A DNA stretch of 64,000 bases from a bacterium 0.1xD8-71 (GTDB taxonomy: Bacteria; Bacillota; Clostridia; Lachnospirales; Lachnospiraceae): NCBI GenBank assembly GCA_003612405.1, contig RAYR01000001.1, forward strand, positions 1-64,000, in the 5' to 3' direction. The notes under the pieces were generated by a model. That model ran no database searches. It was given only the letters and a program-made list of their open reading frames with translations, and was not told the DNA's origin. Position 1 is the first letter of the stretch. The number at the start of each line of letters is the position of its first letter. Positions 17,162 to 26,456 of this stretch are shown here, in pieces. The translations under genes and the position numbers were made by a program.

Positions 17162-17210
17162 GTAAATTTGCTTCGCAAATTAACTTTGCGAGGACCGCTT
17201 CGCGGCCTCG
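17162..17210. repeat. Intergenic double-hairpin element, copy 1
   Basis: A 49-base element between polA and coaE. The first hairpin is AATTTGC-TTC-GCAAATT (17165-17181). The second is CGAGG, a bulged A, CCGC-TTC-GCGG, CCTCG (17189-17210). A third pairing, CGCAAA with TTTGCG, is possible and excludes the first hairpin. A second copy at 42270-42318 is identical at 43 of 49 positions by my count, and its changes keep the left stems paired. Neither copy ends in a T-run, so they do not look like plain terminators. Confidence 0.7.
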
Positions 17211-17234
17211 TGCGGGATAAAGGAAACGATAAAT

Positions 17235-17843
17235 ATGAAAGTCATAGGAATTACGGGGGGCGTGGGCGCCGGGAAATCGGAGGTGCTTGCCTACCTGTCC
17301 AGGCATTACAACTGCCGTGTCATTATGGCGGATAAGGTGGCGCATCAACTGGAGGAACCGGGGGAAAGATGTTTTGAGCCCCTGAAGGCCCTTCTGGGGA
17401 TACAGATTCTGAACCCGGAAGGCAGGATTGACAGACAGAAGATGGCGGCAAGGATTTTTGGGGATGTCGAACTGCTGGGAAAGGTTAACGCGATTGTGCA
17501 TCCGGCGGTAAAAGCGTATCTTCTGGAGCAGATAGCCCTGGAGAAGGAAGCAAATAAGTTTGATTTTCTCTTTATTGAGGCGGCGCTCCTGATAGAGGAC
17601 GGTTATACAGAAATCGTGGATGAATTGTGGTATATTCATGCGGATACGGATGTCAGACGGCAAAGACTGAGAAAGACCAGAGGATATTCCGACGAGAAGA
17701 TAGACAGTATCCTGCGAGGACAGCTTCCGGAAGAAGCGTTTTATGAACATTGCGGGGTAGTGATAGAGAACAGCGGAACGCTTGCGGGCGTTTATCAACA
17801 AATAGAGAAAGAATTGGGGGAATACCAGTGTCAGAAACAATGA
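17235..17843 (+). CDS. coaE: Dephospho-CoA kinase
   Basis: A 202-residue P-loop kinase that phosphorylates the 3'-hydroxyl of dephospho-CoA with ATP, the last step of coenzyme A synthesis. The Walker A motif GGVGAGKS is near residues 8-15. The segments MADKVAHQL and AIVHPAVKAYL (lid/CoA-binding region) are typical, and RLRKTRGYSDEKI matches the usual RxxxRGxS-type region. The length is normal. A weak AAGGAAA site precedes the ATG. The stop codon overlaps the start of the FtsA-like gene, so the two are probably translationally coupled. Confidence 0.95.
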   Translation: MKVIGITGGVGAGKSEVLAYLSRHYNCRVIMADKVAHQLEEPGERCFEPLKALLGIQILNPEGRIDRQKMAARIFGDVELLGKVNAIVHPAVKAYLLEQIALEKEANKFDFLFIEAALLIEDGYTEIVDELWYIHADTDVRRQRLRKTRGYSDEKIDSILRGQLPEEAFYEHCGVVIENSGTLAGVYQQIEKELGEYQCQKQ

Positions 17844-20170
17844 AATTTCCAGGACAGCTTGTGTTTGGTCTGGATATCGGGACAAGAAGTATTGTAGGTA
17901 CAGTAGGATATCGTGTAGGAGATAAATTCCATGTGGTGGCCCAGAGCATCAGGGAACATGGGACTCGTTCCATGCTGGATGGACAGATTCATGATATCTA
18001 TAAGGTTGGCGGCACCATCAGCGAAGTGAAGGCGGAGCTGGAAGATAAGATTGGCAGGCCGCTTAAGGACGTCTGTATTGCTGCTGCGGGGCGTGTGTTA
18101 CAGACGGTAACCCTGAGAGTGGATCAGGATCTGGAGACAGATCGTGAAGTCACTGGAGAAGACATTTATGCGTTGGACTCCATGGGTGTGGAACAGGCAT
18201 ATGAAGAATTTCTGGAGAACAATGAGCTGGATATGAAGTTCTATTGTGTAGGATATTCTATTGTCCGTTATTATATGAACGGTTACACAATTGGAAATTT
18301 GGAAGGTCACAAGGCGAAGACCATAGGAGCGGATATTATTGCTACCTTCCTGCCGGAAGATGTGGTGGACGGTCTGTATAAAGCAGTGGGCGTAGCGGGA
18401 CTGGAGGTAGTGAACCTGACGCTGGAGCCTATTGCGGCCATTCAGGTGGCAATTCCGGAAATGTACCGGATGCTGAATATTGCCCTGGTGGATGTGGGAG
18501 CAGGTACTTCTGATATCTCAGTGACCAGGGATGGCAGCATCATTGCCTATGGCATGATTCCCATTGCCGGTGACAGTCTGACAGAAGTGCTGGCGAAACA
18601 CTGCCTGGTGGATTTCAGGACAGCAGAGCAGATTAAGAGAGACACCGGCGTCAAGGATGTGATTGAGTATAAGGATATCATGGGTCTCACCCAGACGATC
18701 ACTACCGAGGAAGTGGAGCGGGTGACCGGAGAAGTAATCGAGAATATGACCACTCAGGTGGCTGATAAGATTAAGGAACTGAACGGGGATAAGTCTGTCA
18801 GCGCCGTGTTTGTAGTGGGCGGCGGCGGCAAGCTTCCGGGGTATACCCAGGCGCTTGCACAGAAACTGGATATTCAGAAAGAGAGAGTGGCTGTCCGCGG
18901 TGAGGAAGTCATGCAGAATATTGAATTTCTGGAGGAGGATGCCAGAAAAGATTCCCTTATGGTAACACCTATCGGTATCTGTTTAAGTTTTTATGAACAG
19001 AGCAACAACTTTATCTTTGTGTATTTTAATGAGCAGAGAGTGAAGATTTATGACAATAATAAGGTGGCCGTGGTGGATGCTGCCATGCAGGCTGAGTTTG
19101 CCAGTGAAGGGCTTTTCCCTAAGCGAGGAAAGGAACTTAATTTTACAGTCAACGGCAAACCGCGTATTGCCAGAGGAACCTTTGGTGAGGCGGCAGTCAT
19201 TACAGTCAATGGTAATGAGGCGGATATCTATACCCAGGTCAGAGCCAATGATCAGATTAAGGTGATAGAGTCTACGGCTGGCGAGGCGGCACAGATGGAA
19301 ATAGGACAGCTGCCGGAATTTGGTGCCAAGATGTGGGTTGAGGTTAATGGAAAGAAGATAGACCTGCCCAAGTTTGCCAGTGTAAACGGCGAGTTACAGT
19401 CCGGTTATTACAATATTCAGGAAAATGATGAGATTGAGATTCTGGGCTATTATACCGTGCGGCAGATCGCTGAGTTTATGGATGTGGTTATAGACTGGGC
19501 CATGAATATCTATGTCAACAATAAGATTGCGGATATGGATACCAAAGTATATGAGAACTTTTCTGTGATCTGGACCATGGAGGAATTGCAGCTATCTGAT
19601 GTGGAGATTTATGAGCCGGAGACGCCGGTGTCTGAGAAGAAGGACAGGACGGATACTTCTGTTGCCGGAACGGCGGCGTTTAGCGCGGTGGCCTCCAGGA
19701 CAAATGTGACGGCCAGAAATGGACAGGAGAATCGTGTACAGACAGATGCGTTGGCGGCGCAGGAGGCGGACAGACAGGATGACGGCGGAAACAAAGAAGC
19801 AGCTTCCGGGCCGGATTCCGGAAAACCCCGCGGGGCCAGAATTGTAATGGGACCCGGCATCCAGCGCGCAGAGGCGGAAGCCAGAGCCAGGGAAGAGGCG
19901 GCGGCCAGAGCTAAGGAAGAAGAAGCGAAACGAAAAGAGGCCCTGTTAAGTAAGGGGGCACCGGTGACGATTCAGGTGACGGTGAACAATGAACAGATCC
20001 GTCTGTCAGGGAAACGCAGCTATATTTTTGTGGATGTGTTTGAGTATATTGATTTCGATTTGTCCAAACCCCAGGGCAGCGGGATTGTGACTACCCTGAA
20101 TGGCAGGGAAGCACAATATATGGAAAAGATTAAAAGCGGTGATGTGATTGAGATATATTGGAAGGATTGA
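17828..20170 (+). CDS. FtsA-like actin-family ATPase with long C-terminal extension
   Basis: A 780-residue protein. Residues about 5-400 form an FtsA/PilM-type actin-like ATPase: LVFGLDIGTRSIVGTVGY (phosphate 1), LVDVGAGTSDISV (phosphate 2) and VVGGGGKLPGY (adenosine). It is much longer than normal FtsA (about 420 residues). The extension carries three segments of similar layout near 460-481, 519-541 and 756-779 (xNGxxA..., then a (D/N)D-I-I or GDVIEI end) that resemble ThiS/beta-grasp folds. Between the second and third lies an Ala/Glu/Arg-rich helical linker. No C-terminal amphipathic helix like that of FtsA is obvious. GTG 17828 has GGGGG seven bases upstream; ATG 17840 is an alternative. 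It may organise a membrane or cell-division structure, but this is inference. Confidence 0.85.
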   Translation: MSETMKFPGQLVFGLDIGTRSIVGTVGYRVGDKFHVVAQSIREHGTRSMLDGQIHDIYKVGGTISEVKAELEDKIGRPLKDVCIAAAGRVLQTVTLRVDQDLETDREVTGEDIYALDSMGVEQAYEEFLENNELDMKFYCVGYSIVRYYMNGYTIGNLEGHKAKTIGADIIATFLPEDVVDGLYKAVGVAGLEVVNLTLEPIAAIQVAIPEMYRMLNIALVDVGAGTSDISVTRDGSIIAYGMIPIAGDSLTEVLAKHCLVDFRTAEQIKRDTGVKDVIEYKDIMGLTQTITTEEVERVTGEVIENMTTQVADKIKELNGDKSVSAVFVVGGGGKLPGYTQALAQKLDIQKERVAVRGEEVMQNIEFLEEDARKDSLMVTPIGICLSFYEQSNNFIFVYFNEQRVKIYDNNKVAVVDAAMQAEFASEGLFPKRGKELNFTVNGKPRIARGTFGEAAVITVNGNEADIYTQVRANDQIKVIESTAGEAAQMEIGQLPEFGAKMWVEVNGKKIDLPKFASVNGELQSGYYNIQENDEIEILGYYTVRQIAEFMDVVIDWAMNIYVNNKIADMDTKVYENFSVIWTMEELQLSDVEIYEPETPVSEKKDRTDTSVAGTAAFSAVASRTNVTARNGQENRVQTDALAAQEADRQDDGGNKEAASGPDSGKPRGARIVMGPGIQRAEAEARAREEAAARAKEEEAKRKEALLSKGAPVTIQVTVNNEQIRLSGKRSYIFVDVFEYIDFDLSKPQGSGIVTTLNGREAQYMEKIKSGDVIEIYWKD

Positions 20171-20199
20171 TAAAAGGGAAAGAATAGGTTTATATCATT

Positions 20200-21000
20200 A
20201 TGAGATTGTGTAGTATTGCCAGTGGCAGCAGCGGCAATTGTGTGTATGTGGGAAGTGATACCACACATCTGTTGATGGATGTGGGAATCAGTGGTAAACG
20301 GACGGAGGCCGGTCTCGGGGAACTGGGGCTGAAGATGACGGACATTGATGCAATCTGTATTACCCATGAACACGCCGACCATATAAGCGGACTGGGTGTC
20401 CTTGCCAGAAAATACGGCGTGCCGATTTACGCCACCAAAGGGACGGTGGAGGCTATCAAGCAGAACACTTCTCTGGGAACGATAGATGATGCGCTGTTTC
20501 AGATTATCAGACCGGATGAGCGGTGCATCATCAAGGATTTATCGCTGTATCCCATGCGTACTTCCCATGATGCCGCCGACCCGGTAGCTTATCGGATCAG
20601 TCATGACGGACAGAAGGTGGGAATCATCACAGATCTTGGCTGTTATAATGACTATACGGTGGAATGTCTGCGGGATTTGGATCTCCTGTATCTGGAGGCC
20701 AATCATGATGTACATATGTTACAGGTGGGACCATATCCCTATTATCTGAAACAAAGGATACTGGGAGAGAGGGGACATCTGTCCAATGAGTCTGCAGGGA
20801 AACTGTTGAGCAGACTTTTGCATGATAAGATGCAGGCCATTGTGCTGGGGCATCTGAGCAAGGAAAATAATCTGCCGGAGCTTGCCTATGAGTCGGTGCG
20901 GGTGGAAGTGACGATGTCGGATACCAAGTATAATGGCAACGATTTTCCGGTGTATGTGGCGAAACGCAGTGAAGTGTCGGATATGATTGAGGTGCGATAG
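20200..21000 (+). CDS. Metallo-beta-lactamase fold hydrolase, WalJ/YycJ type
   Basis: A 266-residue cytoplasmic MBL-fold enzyme. The N-terminus MRLCSIASGSSGNCVYVG is the hallmark of the YycJ/WalJ group, and the metal motif THEHADHISG is present, with further ligands in TSHDAADP, ITDLG and VLGHLSKENN. Members of this group have been linked to a 5'-3' exonuclease activity in DNA mismatch repair and to cell-wall control by the WalKR system; no walRK genes are nearby. The ribosome site is weak. It follows the FtsA-like gene by 29 bases and is probably in the same transcript. Confidence 0.9.
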   Translation: MRLCSIASGSSGNCVYVGSDTTHLLMDVGISGKRTEAGLGELGLKMTDIDAICITHEHADHISGLGVLARKYGVPIYATKGTVEAIKQNTSLGTIDDALFQIIRPDERCIIKDLSLYPMRTSHDAADPVAYRISHDGQKVGIITDLGCYNDYTVECLRDLDLLYLEANHDVHMLQVGPYPYYLKQRILGERGHLSNESAGKLLSRLLHDKMQAIVLGHLSKENNLPELAYESVRVEVTMSDTKYNGNDFPVYVAKRSEVSDMIEVR

Positions 21001-21011
21001 AGGTATTTCCA

Positions 21012-21422
21012 GTGAAAAAACGTTTTGTAATTGTTTTTCTGGTATTCATTATTTTGACCTTTTTGGAAAGCGGTATCCTTATGGATGTGCTAAGTCTGAA
21101 CGGACTGAGTTGGGGAACTCAATTCATGGTATGCACGGAAGCAGGGAAAACCGGCCTTTATGTTCTGGTATATTTTATTCCGGTAAGTATACTTATCATG
21201 TTTTTGACCCGTATTACGCTATGTATAAAAAAGAGGAGCGGCTGGCAGGAATTTTGTTTGGATTGTATCTGCGCATTGTTTGGTATAGGTATAGGAATTT
21301 GTGCGACTTTTGATGCACCTTTTCAGGTGCGATATGCAGACCCGTTTTATATGTTGGGCATATGGATTGCAGATTTTCTGATTGATTTTTTTGATTGGAT
21401 GCGTGTTATGCCACCTGGATGA
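21012..21422 (+). CDS. Small membrane protein of unknown function
   Basis: A 136-residue hydrophobic protein that I do not recognise. It starts MKKRFVIVFLVFIILTFLESG, which is a signal-anchor-like helix, and has two or three more hydrophobic segments (LYVLVYFIPVSILIMFL, CICALFGIGIGICATF and FYMLGIWIADFLIDFF). Five cysteines are scattered without a clear motif. The base composition is more AT-rich than its neighbours, which may mean recent acquisition or simply hydrophobic codons. It lies 11 bases after the MBL gene with no clear promoter of its own, and AGGTATTTCCAGTG precedes the ATG. Confidence 0.6.
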   Translation: MKKRFVIVFLVFIILTFLESGILMDVLSLNGLSWGTQFMVCTEAGKTGLYVLVYFIPVSILIMFLTRITLCIKKRSGWQEFCLDCICALFGIGIGICATFDAPFQVRYADPFYMLGIWIADFLIDFFDWMRVMPPG

Positions 21423-21489
21423 AAGTGGAAACTTATAAGAGTTATTGATTTTGAAACCAAAAATAGAAACGGATGGAAAAGAGGAGAAC

Positions 21490-21762
21490 ATGAAAAAAAC
21501 AATTATCACAGTAGTGGGTAAAGACACAGTAGGCATTATCGCCAGGGTATGTACCTATCTGGCGGACAATCAGATCAACATTCTGGATATTTCCCAGACG
21601 ATCGTGCAGGGATTCTTTAATATGATGATGATTGTGGACACAAATCTGACAAAGAAGGATTTCGGCATGATTGTGGATGAACTGGAGAAGCTCGGTGAGG
21701 ACATTGGAGTGGTCATCAAATGCCAGAAGGAAGAAATATTTGACCAGATGCATCGAATTTAG
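21490..21762 (+). CDS. ACT domain protein (UPF0237 type)
   Basis: A 90-residue single ACT domain protein beginning [20 protein letters not shown], which is typical of UPF0237/GcvR-like regulators that bind amino acids or other small ligands. The beta-alpha-beta pattern continues through [26 protein letters not shown] lies just before the ATG at 21490. The next gene encodes a UPF0210 protein and starts 22 bases later. This pair is conserved in many Firmicutes, so the ACT domain probably senses a ligand tied to that partner. Confidence 0.88.
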   Translation: MKKTIITVVGKDTVGIIARVCTYLADNQINILDISQTIVQGFFNMMMIVDTNLTKKDFGMIVDELEKLGEDIGVVIKCQKEEIFDQMHRI

Positions 21763-21784
21763 AGAAAGCAGGATGGAGAGCAGA

Positions 21785-23149
21785 ATGATTAATTTATTTG
21801 AAGTGGCTGAGACAAATGAGATGATAGCCAAGGAGAATCTGGATGTGCGGACTATCACGCTGGGCATCAGCCTTTTAGATTGTATAGACGCGAATCTTGT
21901 GAAACTGAATGAGAAGGTCTATCAGAAGATTACCACAGTAGCCAAAGATCTGGTGAAAACGGGAGACGCGATTGAGAAAGAATTTGGGATTCCCATTGTC
22001 AATAAGAGAATTTCGGTTACGCCGATGGCATTGATCGGCGGTGCCGCCTGCAAAAGCAAAGAAGATTTTGTGACTCTGGCACAGACTATGGATAAAGCCG
22101 CGGAGGCAGTGGGTGTTAATCTGATCGGCGGGTATTCGGCCTTGGTATCCAAAGGGATGACCAGGGTGGATGAGATGTTGATCCGGTCTATTCCGGAGGC
22201 ATTGCACAGTACACAGAGAGTCTGTAGTTCCGTGAATCTGGGTTCCACCAAGACCGGAATTAATATGGATGCGGTGCGCCTGATGGGAGATATTATTAAA
22301 GAGACGGCGGTGATCAGTGCGGATAATGACAGTGCGGATTGCATGAAACTGGTGGTGTTCTGCAATGCACCGGATGACAACCCTTTCATGGCAGGAGCTT
22401 TTCATGGTGTGACAGAGGCTGATGCGGTGGTCAATGTGGGTGTTAGCGGCCCTGGCGTGGTAAAGACTGCCCTGACCAGAGTACGGGGAGAGAATTTTGA
22501 GGTACTTTGCGAGACCATCAAAAAGACGGCTTTTAAGGTGACAAGAGTAGGGCAGCTGGTGGCCCAGGAAGCTTCCCGTATGCTGGGAATTCCCTTTGGT
22601 ATCGTGGATCTGTCTTTGGCGCCCACGCCTGCCATCGGGGACAGCGTGGCCGATATATTGTGTGAGATAGGACTGGAATATGCAGGGGCGCCCGGAACTA
22701 CGGCGGCGTTAGCGCTCTTAAACGACCAGGTAAAGAAGGGCGGTGTGATGGCGTCTTCTTATGTGGGCGGACTGAGCGGTGCTTTTATTCCTGTCAGTGA
22801 GGATCAGGGAATGATTGACGCGGTGACGGCAGGGGCTCTTACGCTGGAGAAACTGGAGGCCATGACCTGTGTATGTTCTGTGGGTCTTGACATGATTGCC
22901 ATTCCCGGGGATACCAAGAATACTACGATTGCCGGAATTATTGCGGATGAGATGGCCATTGGCATGGTGAACCAGAAGACAACAGCGGTGCGTATTATAC
23001 CGGCTATTGGCAAAGGCGTTGGTGAGAAAGTGGAATTTGGCGGTCTGTTTGGCTATGCGCCGATCATGCCGGTGAATTCTTTTTCCTGTGAGGCTTTTGT
23101 GAACAGAAGAGGCCGGATTCCGGCACCAATCCATAGTTTTAAGAATTAA
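21785..23149 (+). CDS. UPF0210 (PFL-like) family protein
   Basis: A 454-residue protein of the UPF0210/DUF711 family, whose fold is related to glycyl-radical enzymes. It starts [20 protein letters not shown] and has long conserved blocks such as [19 protein letters not shown] and [18 protein letters not shown]. Several cysteines are conserved, but I see no RVxGY-type glycyl-radical loop, so a radical mechanism cannot be claimed. The reaction is unknown. GGAG with a 6-base spacer fixes ATG 21785. The preceding ACT gene is its likely regulator or subunit. Confidence 0.9.
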   Translation: MINLFEVAETNEMIAKENLDVRTITLGISLLDCIDANLVKLNEKVYQKITTVAKDLVKTGDAIEKEFGIPIVNKRISVTPMALIGGAACKSKEDFVTLAQTMDKAAEAVGVNLIGGYSALVSKGMTRVDEMLIRSIPEALHSTQRVCSSVNLGSTKTGINMDAVRLMGDIIKETAVISADNDSADCMKLVVFCNAPDDNPFMAGAFHGVTEADAVVNVGVSGPGVVKTALTRVRGENFEVLCETIKKTAFKVTRVGQLVAQEASRMLGIPFGIVDLSLAPTPAIGDSVADILCEIGLEYAGAPGTTAALALLNDQVKKGGVMASSYVGGLSGAFIPVSEDQGMIDAVTAGALTLEKLEAMTCVCSVGLDMIAIPGDTKNTTIAGIIADEMAIGMVNQKTTAVRIIPAIGKGVGEKVEFGGLFGYAPIMPVNSFSCEAFVNRRGRIPAPIHSFKN

Positions 23150-23168
23150 GACACGGAATGGAGAGCGT

Positions 23169-24080
23169 ATGAAACTATTGGTGATAGGCGGCAGTTATTT
23201 TTATGGAAGAGTGTTTGTCATGGAGGCGGCCAATGAGCATGAGATTACCGTGTGGAACCGAGGCACTTATTCCATGGCGGATTTTGGAGTCAGGCAGATT
23301 ATCGGTGACAGGCATGATACAAATAGCGCAGCAGTTTGTGGTGATTATGACGCAGTAATTGATTTCTGTGCTTATGAGGCCGGTGATGTGAGAACCATGA
23401 TAGAGTGCCTGCCGGGTAAAATCGGGCAGTATATTCTTATCAGTACGGTGGATGTCTATGAGAGAGGAACCGGTACGGTGAAGACAGAGGAGGCAGCCTT
23501 GGAGTACAGACCGATCCCGGGCGAGGCCGGTGCTTATATTGCAGGGAAGACTGCCCTGGAAGCAGAGATCAAAGAAGTGTGCGGGGCGCGGGAAATTCCC
23601 TATACGGTGCTGCGGCCGGCCATTCTGTACGGCCCCTATAATTATGCGCCCAGGGAGTCAGTATATATCCGGATGCTTCTCAAAAATCATGCGCTGCCTG
23701 AATTTACGGATGCGGATGGAGAATTTCAGTTTGTCTATGTGAAAGATGCGGCGCAGGCAATTTTACGGTGTCTGGGGAATGAAAAGGCTTATGGGCAGGC
23801 TTATAATCTATGCCAGGATCAAATCCTTACCTATGACAGATTTTTCAGGACCTTATGGGCAGTGGCGGATCCGGAGGTGACGAAGGATTCTGCCCAGGTT
23901 CCGCTTACGGCAGCGGCGGCAGCAGCGCAGGGAGTGCCGATGCCTTTTCCGGCCGTGAAGGCGGAGACAGAATTGTGTGATAATACAAAGAGTAAGACGC
24001 AGCTGGGTCTTGTTTATACGGATTTTGAAGAAGGTATGCATCGTACCTACAATGCTTTTAAGCATGTGTATGCAGACTAG
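23169..24080 (+). CDS. NAD-dependent epimerase/dehydratase-like protein
   Basis: A 303-residue atypical short-chain dehydrogenase. The nucleotide motif GGSYFYGR near residues 7-14 is a variant of GxxGxxG, and YIAGK (YxxxK) lies near residue 125. STVDVYERG precedes it and supplies the serine/threonine position, so the catalytic triad looks intact. The later segment FVYVKDAAQAILRCL matches the extended SDR family. It probably acts on a nucleotide sugar or a similar substrate, but no neighbouring sugar pathway tells which. GGAG lies six bases upstream of the ATG, and feoA follows after 29 bases. Confidence 0.85.
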   Translation: MKLLVIGGSYFYGRVFVMEAANEHEITVWNRGTYSMADFGVRQIIGDRHDTNSAAVCGDYDAVIDFCAYEAGDVRTMIECLPGKIGQYILISTVDVYERGTGTVKTEEAALEYRPIPGEAGAYIAGKTALEAEIKEVCGAREIPYTVLRPAILYGPYNYAPRESVYIRMLLKNHALPEFTDADGEFQFVYVKDAAQAILRCLGNEKAYGQAYNLCQDQILTYDRFFRTLWAVADPEVTKDSAQVPLTAAAAAAQGVPMPFPAVKAETELCDNTKSKTQLGLVYTDFEEGMHRTYNAFKHVYAD

Positions 24081-24109
24081 GACACAGATAATAGAATGGA
24101 AGTATGGAT

Positions 24110-24334
24110 ATGACATTGGATCAGATAGAGATTGGCAGAGAAGTGAAGATTATCAAAGTAGGCGGAGAGGGTGAACTTCGATGTCGCCTTCTGGATATGG
24201 GATTGATTCCCCGGACGGTGGTCAGGATACAGAAGGTAGCTCCGATGGGAGATCCTTTGGAGATTCATCTGCGGGGATATGAATTGACAATCCGCAAAGA
24301 AGATGCAGCGAAGATTGAAGTGATGGATATATGA
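24110..24334 (+). CDS. feoA: Ferrous iron transport protein A
   Basis: A 74-residue SH3-like cytoplasmic protein that assists FeoB. The segments LRCRLLDMGLIPRTVVRI and GDPLEIHLRGYELTIRKEDA are typical of the FeoA domain. GGAAG lies seven bases before ATG 24110, whereas ATG 24104 is only one base from it, so 24110 was chosen. FeoB begins 34 bases after the stop. No Fur-box-like sequence was recognised, and no FeoC gene follows. Confidence 0.95.
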   Translation: MTLDQIEIGREVKIIKVGGEGELRCRLLDMGLIPRTVVRIQKVAPMGDPLEIHLRGYELTIRKEDAAKIEVMDI

Positions 24335-24368
24335 GAAGAATACAGAGGGGAAGAAGGAACAGGAAGCC

Positions 24369-26375
24369 ATGATATATGCACTGGCAGGAAATCAGAACTG
24401 TGGCAAGACTACATTATTTAACCAACTCACCGGTTCTAATCAGCATGTGGGAAATTTCCCGGGAGTAACAGTGGATTCCAAGATGGGAGAGATCCGGGGA
24501 GAGAAAGGTAACGCGGTGGTAGATCTGCCCGGTATTTATTCCATCAGACCATATACCAATGAGGAGATTGTGACCCGCAGCTTTATCTTACAGGAGAAGC
24601 CGGACGGAATTATCAATATCGTTGATGCTACCAATATTGAACGAAACCTGTATCTTACCTTGCAGCTTCTGGAACTGCATATTCCCATGGTATTAGCCCT
24701 CAATATGATGGATGAGGTACGTGGAAACGGCGGCACCATTGATATTGCAAAGATGGAAGAGGCATTGGGGATTCCGGTGGTTGCCATCAGTGCGGTGAAA
24801 AATGAGGGTGTGGAAGATCTGATAACCGCCATCAAGGAAGTATCCTCTAAACGGATCTATCCCAAGGTGACGGATTTTTGCGAGAAGGGGCCTGTGCACC
24901 GCTGTATTCATGCGGTCAGCCATCAGGTGGAGGATCATGCCGAGCGAATCGGGATGTCTCCCCGGTTTGCTGCCACAAAGATTGTGGAGGGAGACCAGGA
25001 TATCATAGAGAGACTGGCGCTTTCTGACAACGAACTGGATTTGATGGAGCACAGTATTGTAGAGATGGAGCAGGACAGTCAGATGGATCGTAACGCGGCT
25101 TTGGCGGATATGCGTTATGAATTTATTGAACGGGTCTGCTCGCAGGCAGTCATCAAGTGTAAAGAGAGTAAAGAGCATATCAGAAGCCTTAAGATAGACA
25201 GCATCCTCACGCACAAATACATGGCGATACCGGTATTTGTGCTGATTATGGTGGTGGTGTTTTTTATGACCTTCGGCGTGATCGGCGCAGTGCTCAGTGA
25301 TCTGATGGGCATGGGCATCGATGCGCTTTCCCGGGTGGTGGAGAACGCCCTTGTCAATTATGGCATCAATCCGGTGGTAAAGAGTCTGGTGATTGACGGT
25401 ATCTTTACAGGTGTGGGCAGTGTACTCAGTTTCCTGCCGGTTATTGTGGTCTTGTTTTTCTTTTTGTCGATTCTGGAAGATTCGGGTTATATGGCGCGGA
25501 TCGCCTTTGTAATGGACAGACCTCTTAGGAAAATCGGCCTGTCCGGCAAGAGTTTTGTATCTATGCTGATCGGTTTTGGATGTAGTGTACCGGCAGTGAT
25601 GTCCACACGGACACTCTCTTCAGAGCGGGATAAGAAAATGACGATTCTGCTGGTACCGTTTATCAGCTGTTCGGCGAAGATTCCAATTTATGCGCTGTTT
25701 ACAGCGGCCTTCTTCAGAGAACATGCGGCGTTTGTGATGATGGGATTGTATGGACTGGGTATTCTGACAGGACTTATCTGTGCGCTGGTTTTGAAAAACA
25801 CAGTGTTCCACGGAAAACCCATGCCTTTTATGATGGAACTTCCCAATTACCGTTTTCCCTCGATCAAGAGTGTGTGTCTTTTGATGTGGGATAAGGCAAA
25901 AGATTTTGTACAGCGTGCATTTACAGTTATTTTTATTGCAACCCTTATCATCTGGTTCTTACAGACCTTTGACAGCAGACTCAATGTGGTGATGGATTCC
26001 GGCGAGAGTCTCTTAGCCATGGTGGGTAAGCTGATTGCGCCTCTCTTTGCCCCGCTTGGTTTTAATGACTGGCGGGCGGCCACAGCATTGATCAGCGGAT
26101 TTACGGCAAAGGAAGCTCTGGTCAGTACGCTGGGTGTACTGACAGGTTCTTCCATGAGTAACCTGGATGTGACGCTGGGGAGTATCTTTACGCCGCTTTC
26201 TGCAATGAGTTTCTTAGTCTTTACCCTGCTGTATACTCCCTGTGTGGCGGCGGTGGCTACCATCAGGCGGGAGATGGGATCTGTGTGGAAGACCATAGGC
26301 ATTGTGTGTATGCAGTGTATGGTGGCATGGTTTGTGGCCTGGATCTGTTATCATGTGGGCGGCCTGTTTTTTTAA
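24369..26375 (+). CDS. feoB: Ferrous iron transport protein B
   Basis: A 668-residue membrane Fe(II) transporter with an N-terminal G domain. The GTP-binding motifs are G1 GNQNCGKTT (near residues 8-16), G2-region FPGVTVD, G3 DLPG and G4 NMMD. After a helical spacer (about 160-280) come two Gate domains with roughly eight membrane helices, including GCSVPAVMSTRTL and SCSAKIPIYALF with the conserved cysteines of FeoB. A C-terminal cysteine cluster is not obvious. The length is normal. It forms an operon with feoA and probably also transcribes on to the dehydrogenase at 26457. Confidence 0.96.
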   Translation: MIYALAGNQNCGKTTLFNQLTGSNQHVGNFPGVTVDSKMGEIRGEKGNAVVDLPGIYSIRPYTNEEIVTRSFILQEKPDGIINIVDATNIERNLYLTLQLLELHIPMVLALNMMDEVRGNGGTIDIAKMEEALGIPVVAISAVKNEGVEDLITAIKEVSSKRIYPKVTDFCEKGPVHRCIHAVSHQVEDHAERIGMSPRFAATKIVEGDQDIIERLALSDNELDLMEHSIVEMEQDSQMDRNAALADMRYEFIERVCSQAVIKCKESKEHIRSLKIDSILTHKYMAIPVFVLIMVVVFFMTFGVIGAVLSDLMGMGIDALSRVVENALVNYGINPVVKSLVIDGIFTGVGSVLSFLPVIVVLFFFLSILEDSGYMARIAFVMDRPLRKIGLSGKSFVSMLIGFGCSVPAVMSTRTLSSERDKKMTILLVPFISCSAKIPIYALFTAAFFREHAAFVMMGLYGLGILTGLICALVLKNTVFHGKPMPFMMELPNYRFPSIKSVCLLMWDKAKDFVQRAFTVIFIATLIIWFLQTFDSRLNVVMDSGESLLAMVGKLIAPLFAPLGFNDWRAATALISGFTAKEALVSTLGVLTGSSMSNLDVTLGSIFTPLSAMSFLVFTLLYTPCVAAVATIRREMGSVWKTIGIVCMQCMVAWFVAWICYHVGGLFF

Positions 26376-26456
26376 GAAATCAACGGTATGGAAATAAACG
26401 GGGAAACGAAATGTGGATCCGTGGGATATATGATAGCGTACGGAGGAAAAATAAGA

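Noticed and set aside
17157-17234. The polA-coaE gap element as a simple rho-independent terminator
   Set aside because: It has two hairpins but no T-run after either, and coaE has no separate promoter that I can see.
20987-21313. A 108-residue frame overlapping the small membrane protein at 21012
   Set aside because: It has no ribosome site and a composition rich in Arg, Gly and Cys typical of shadow frames; the membrane protein frame is more protein-like.
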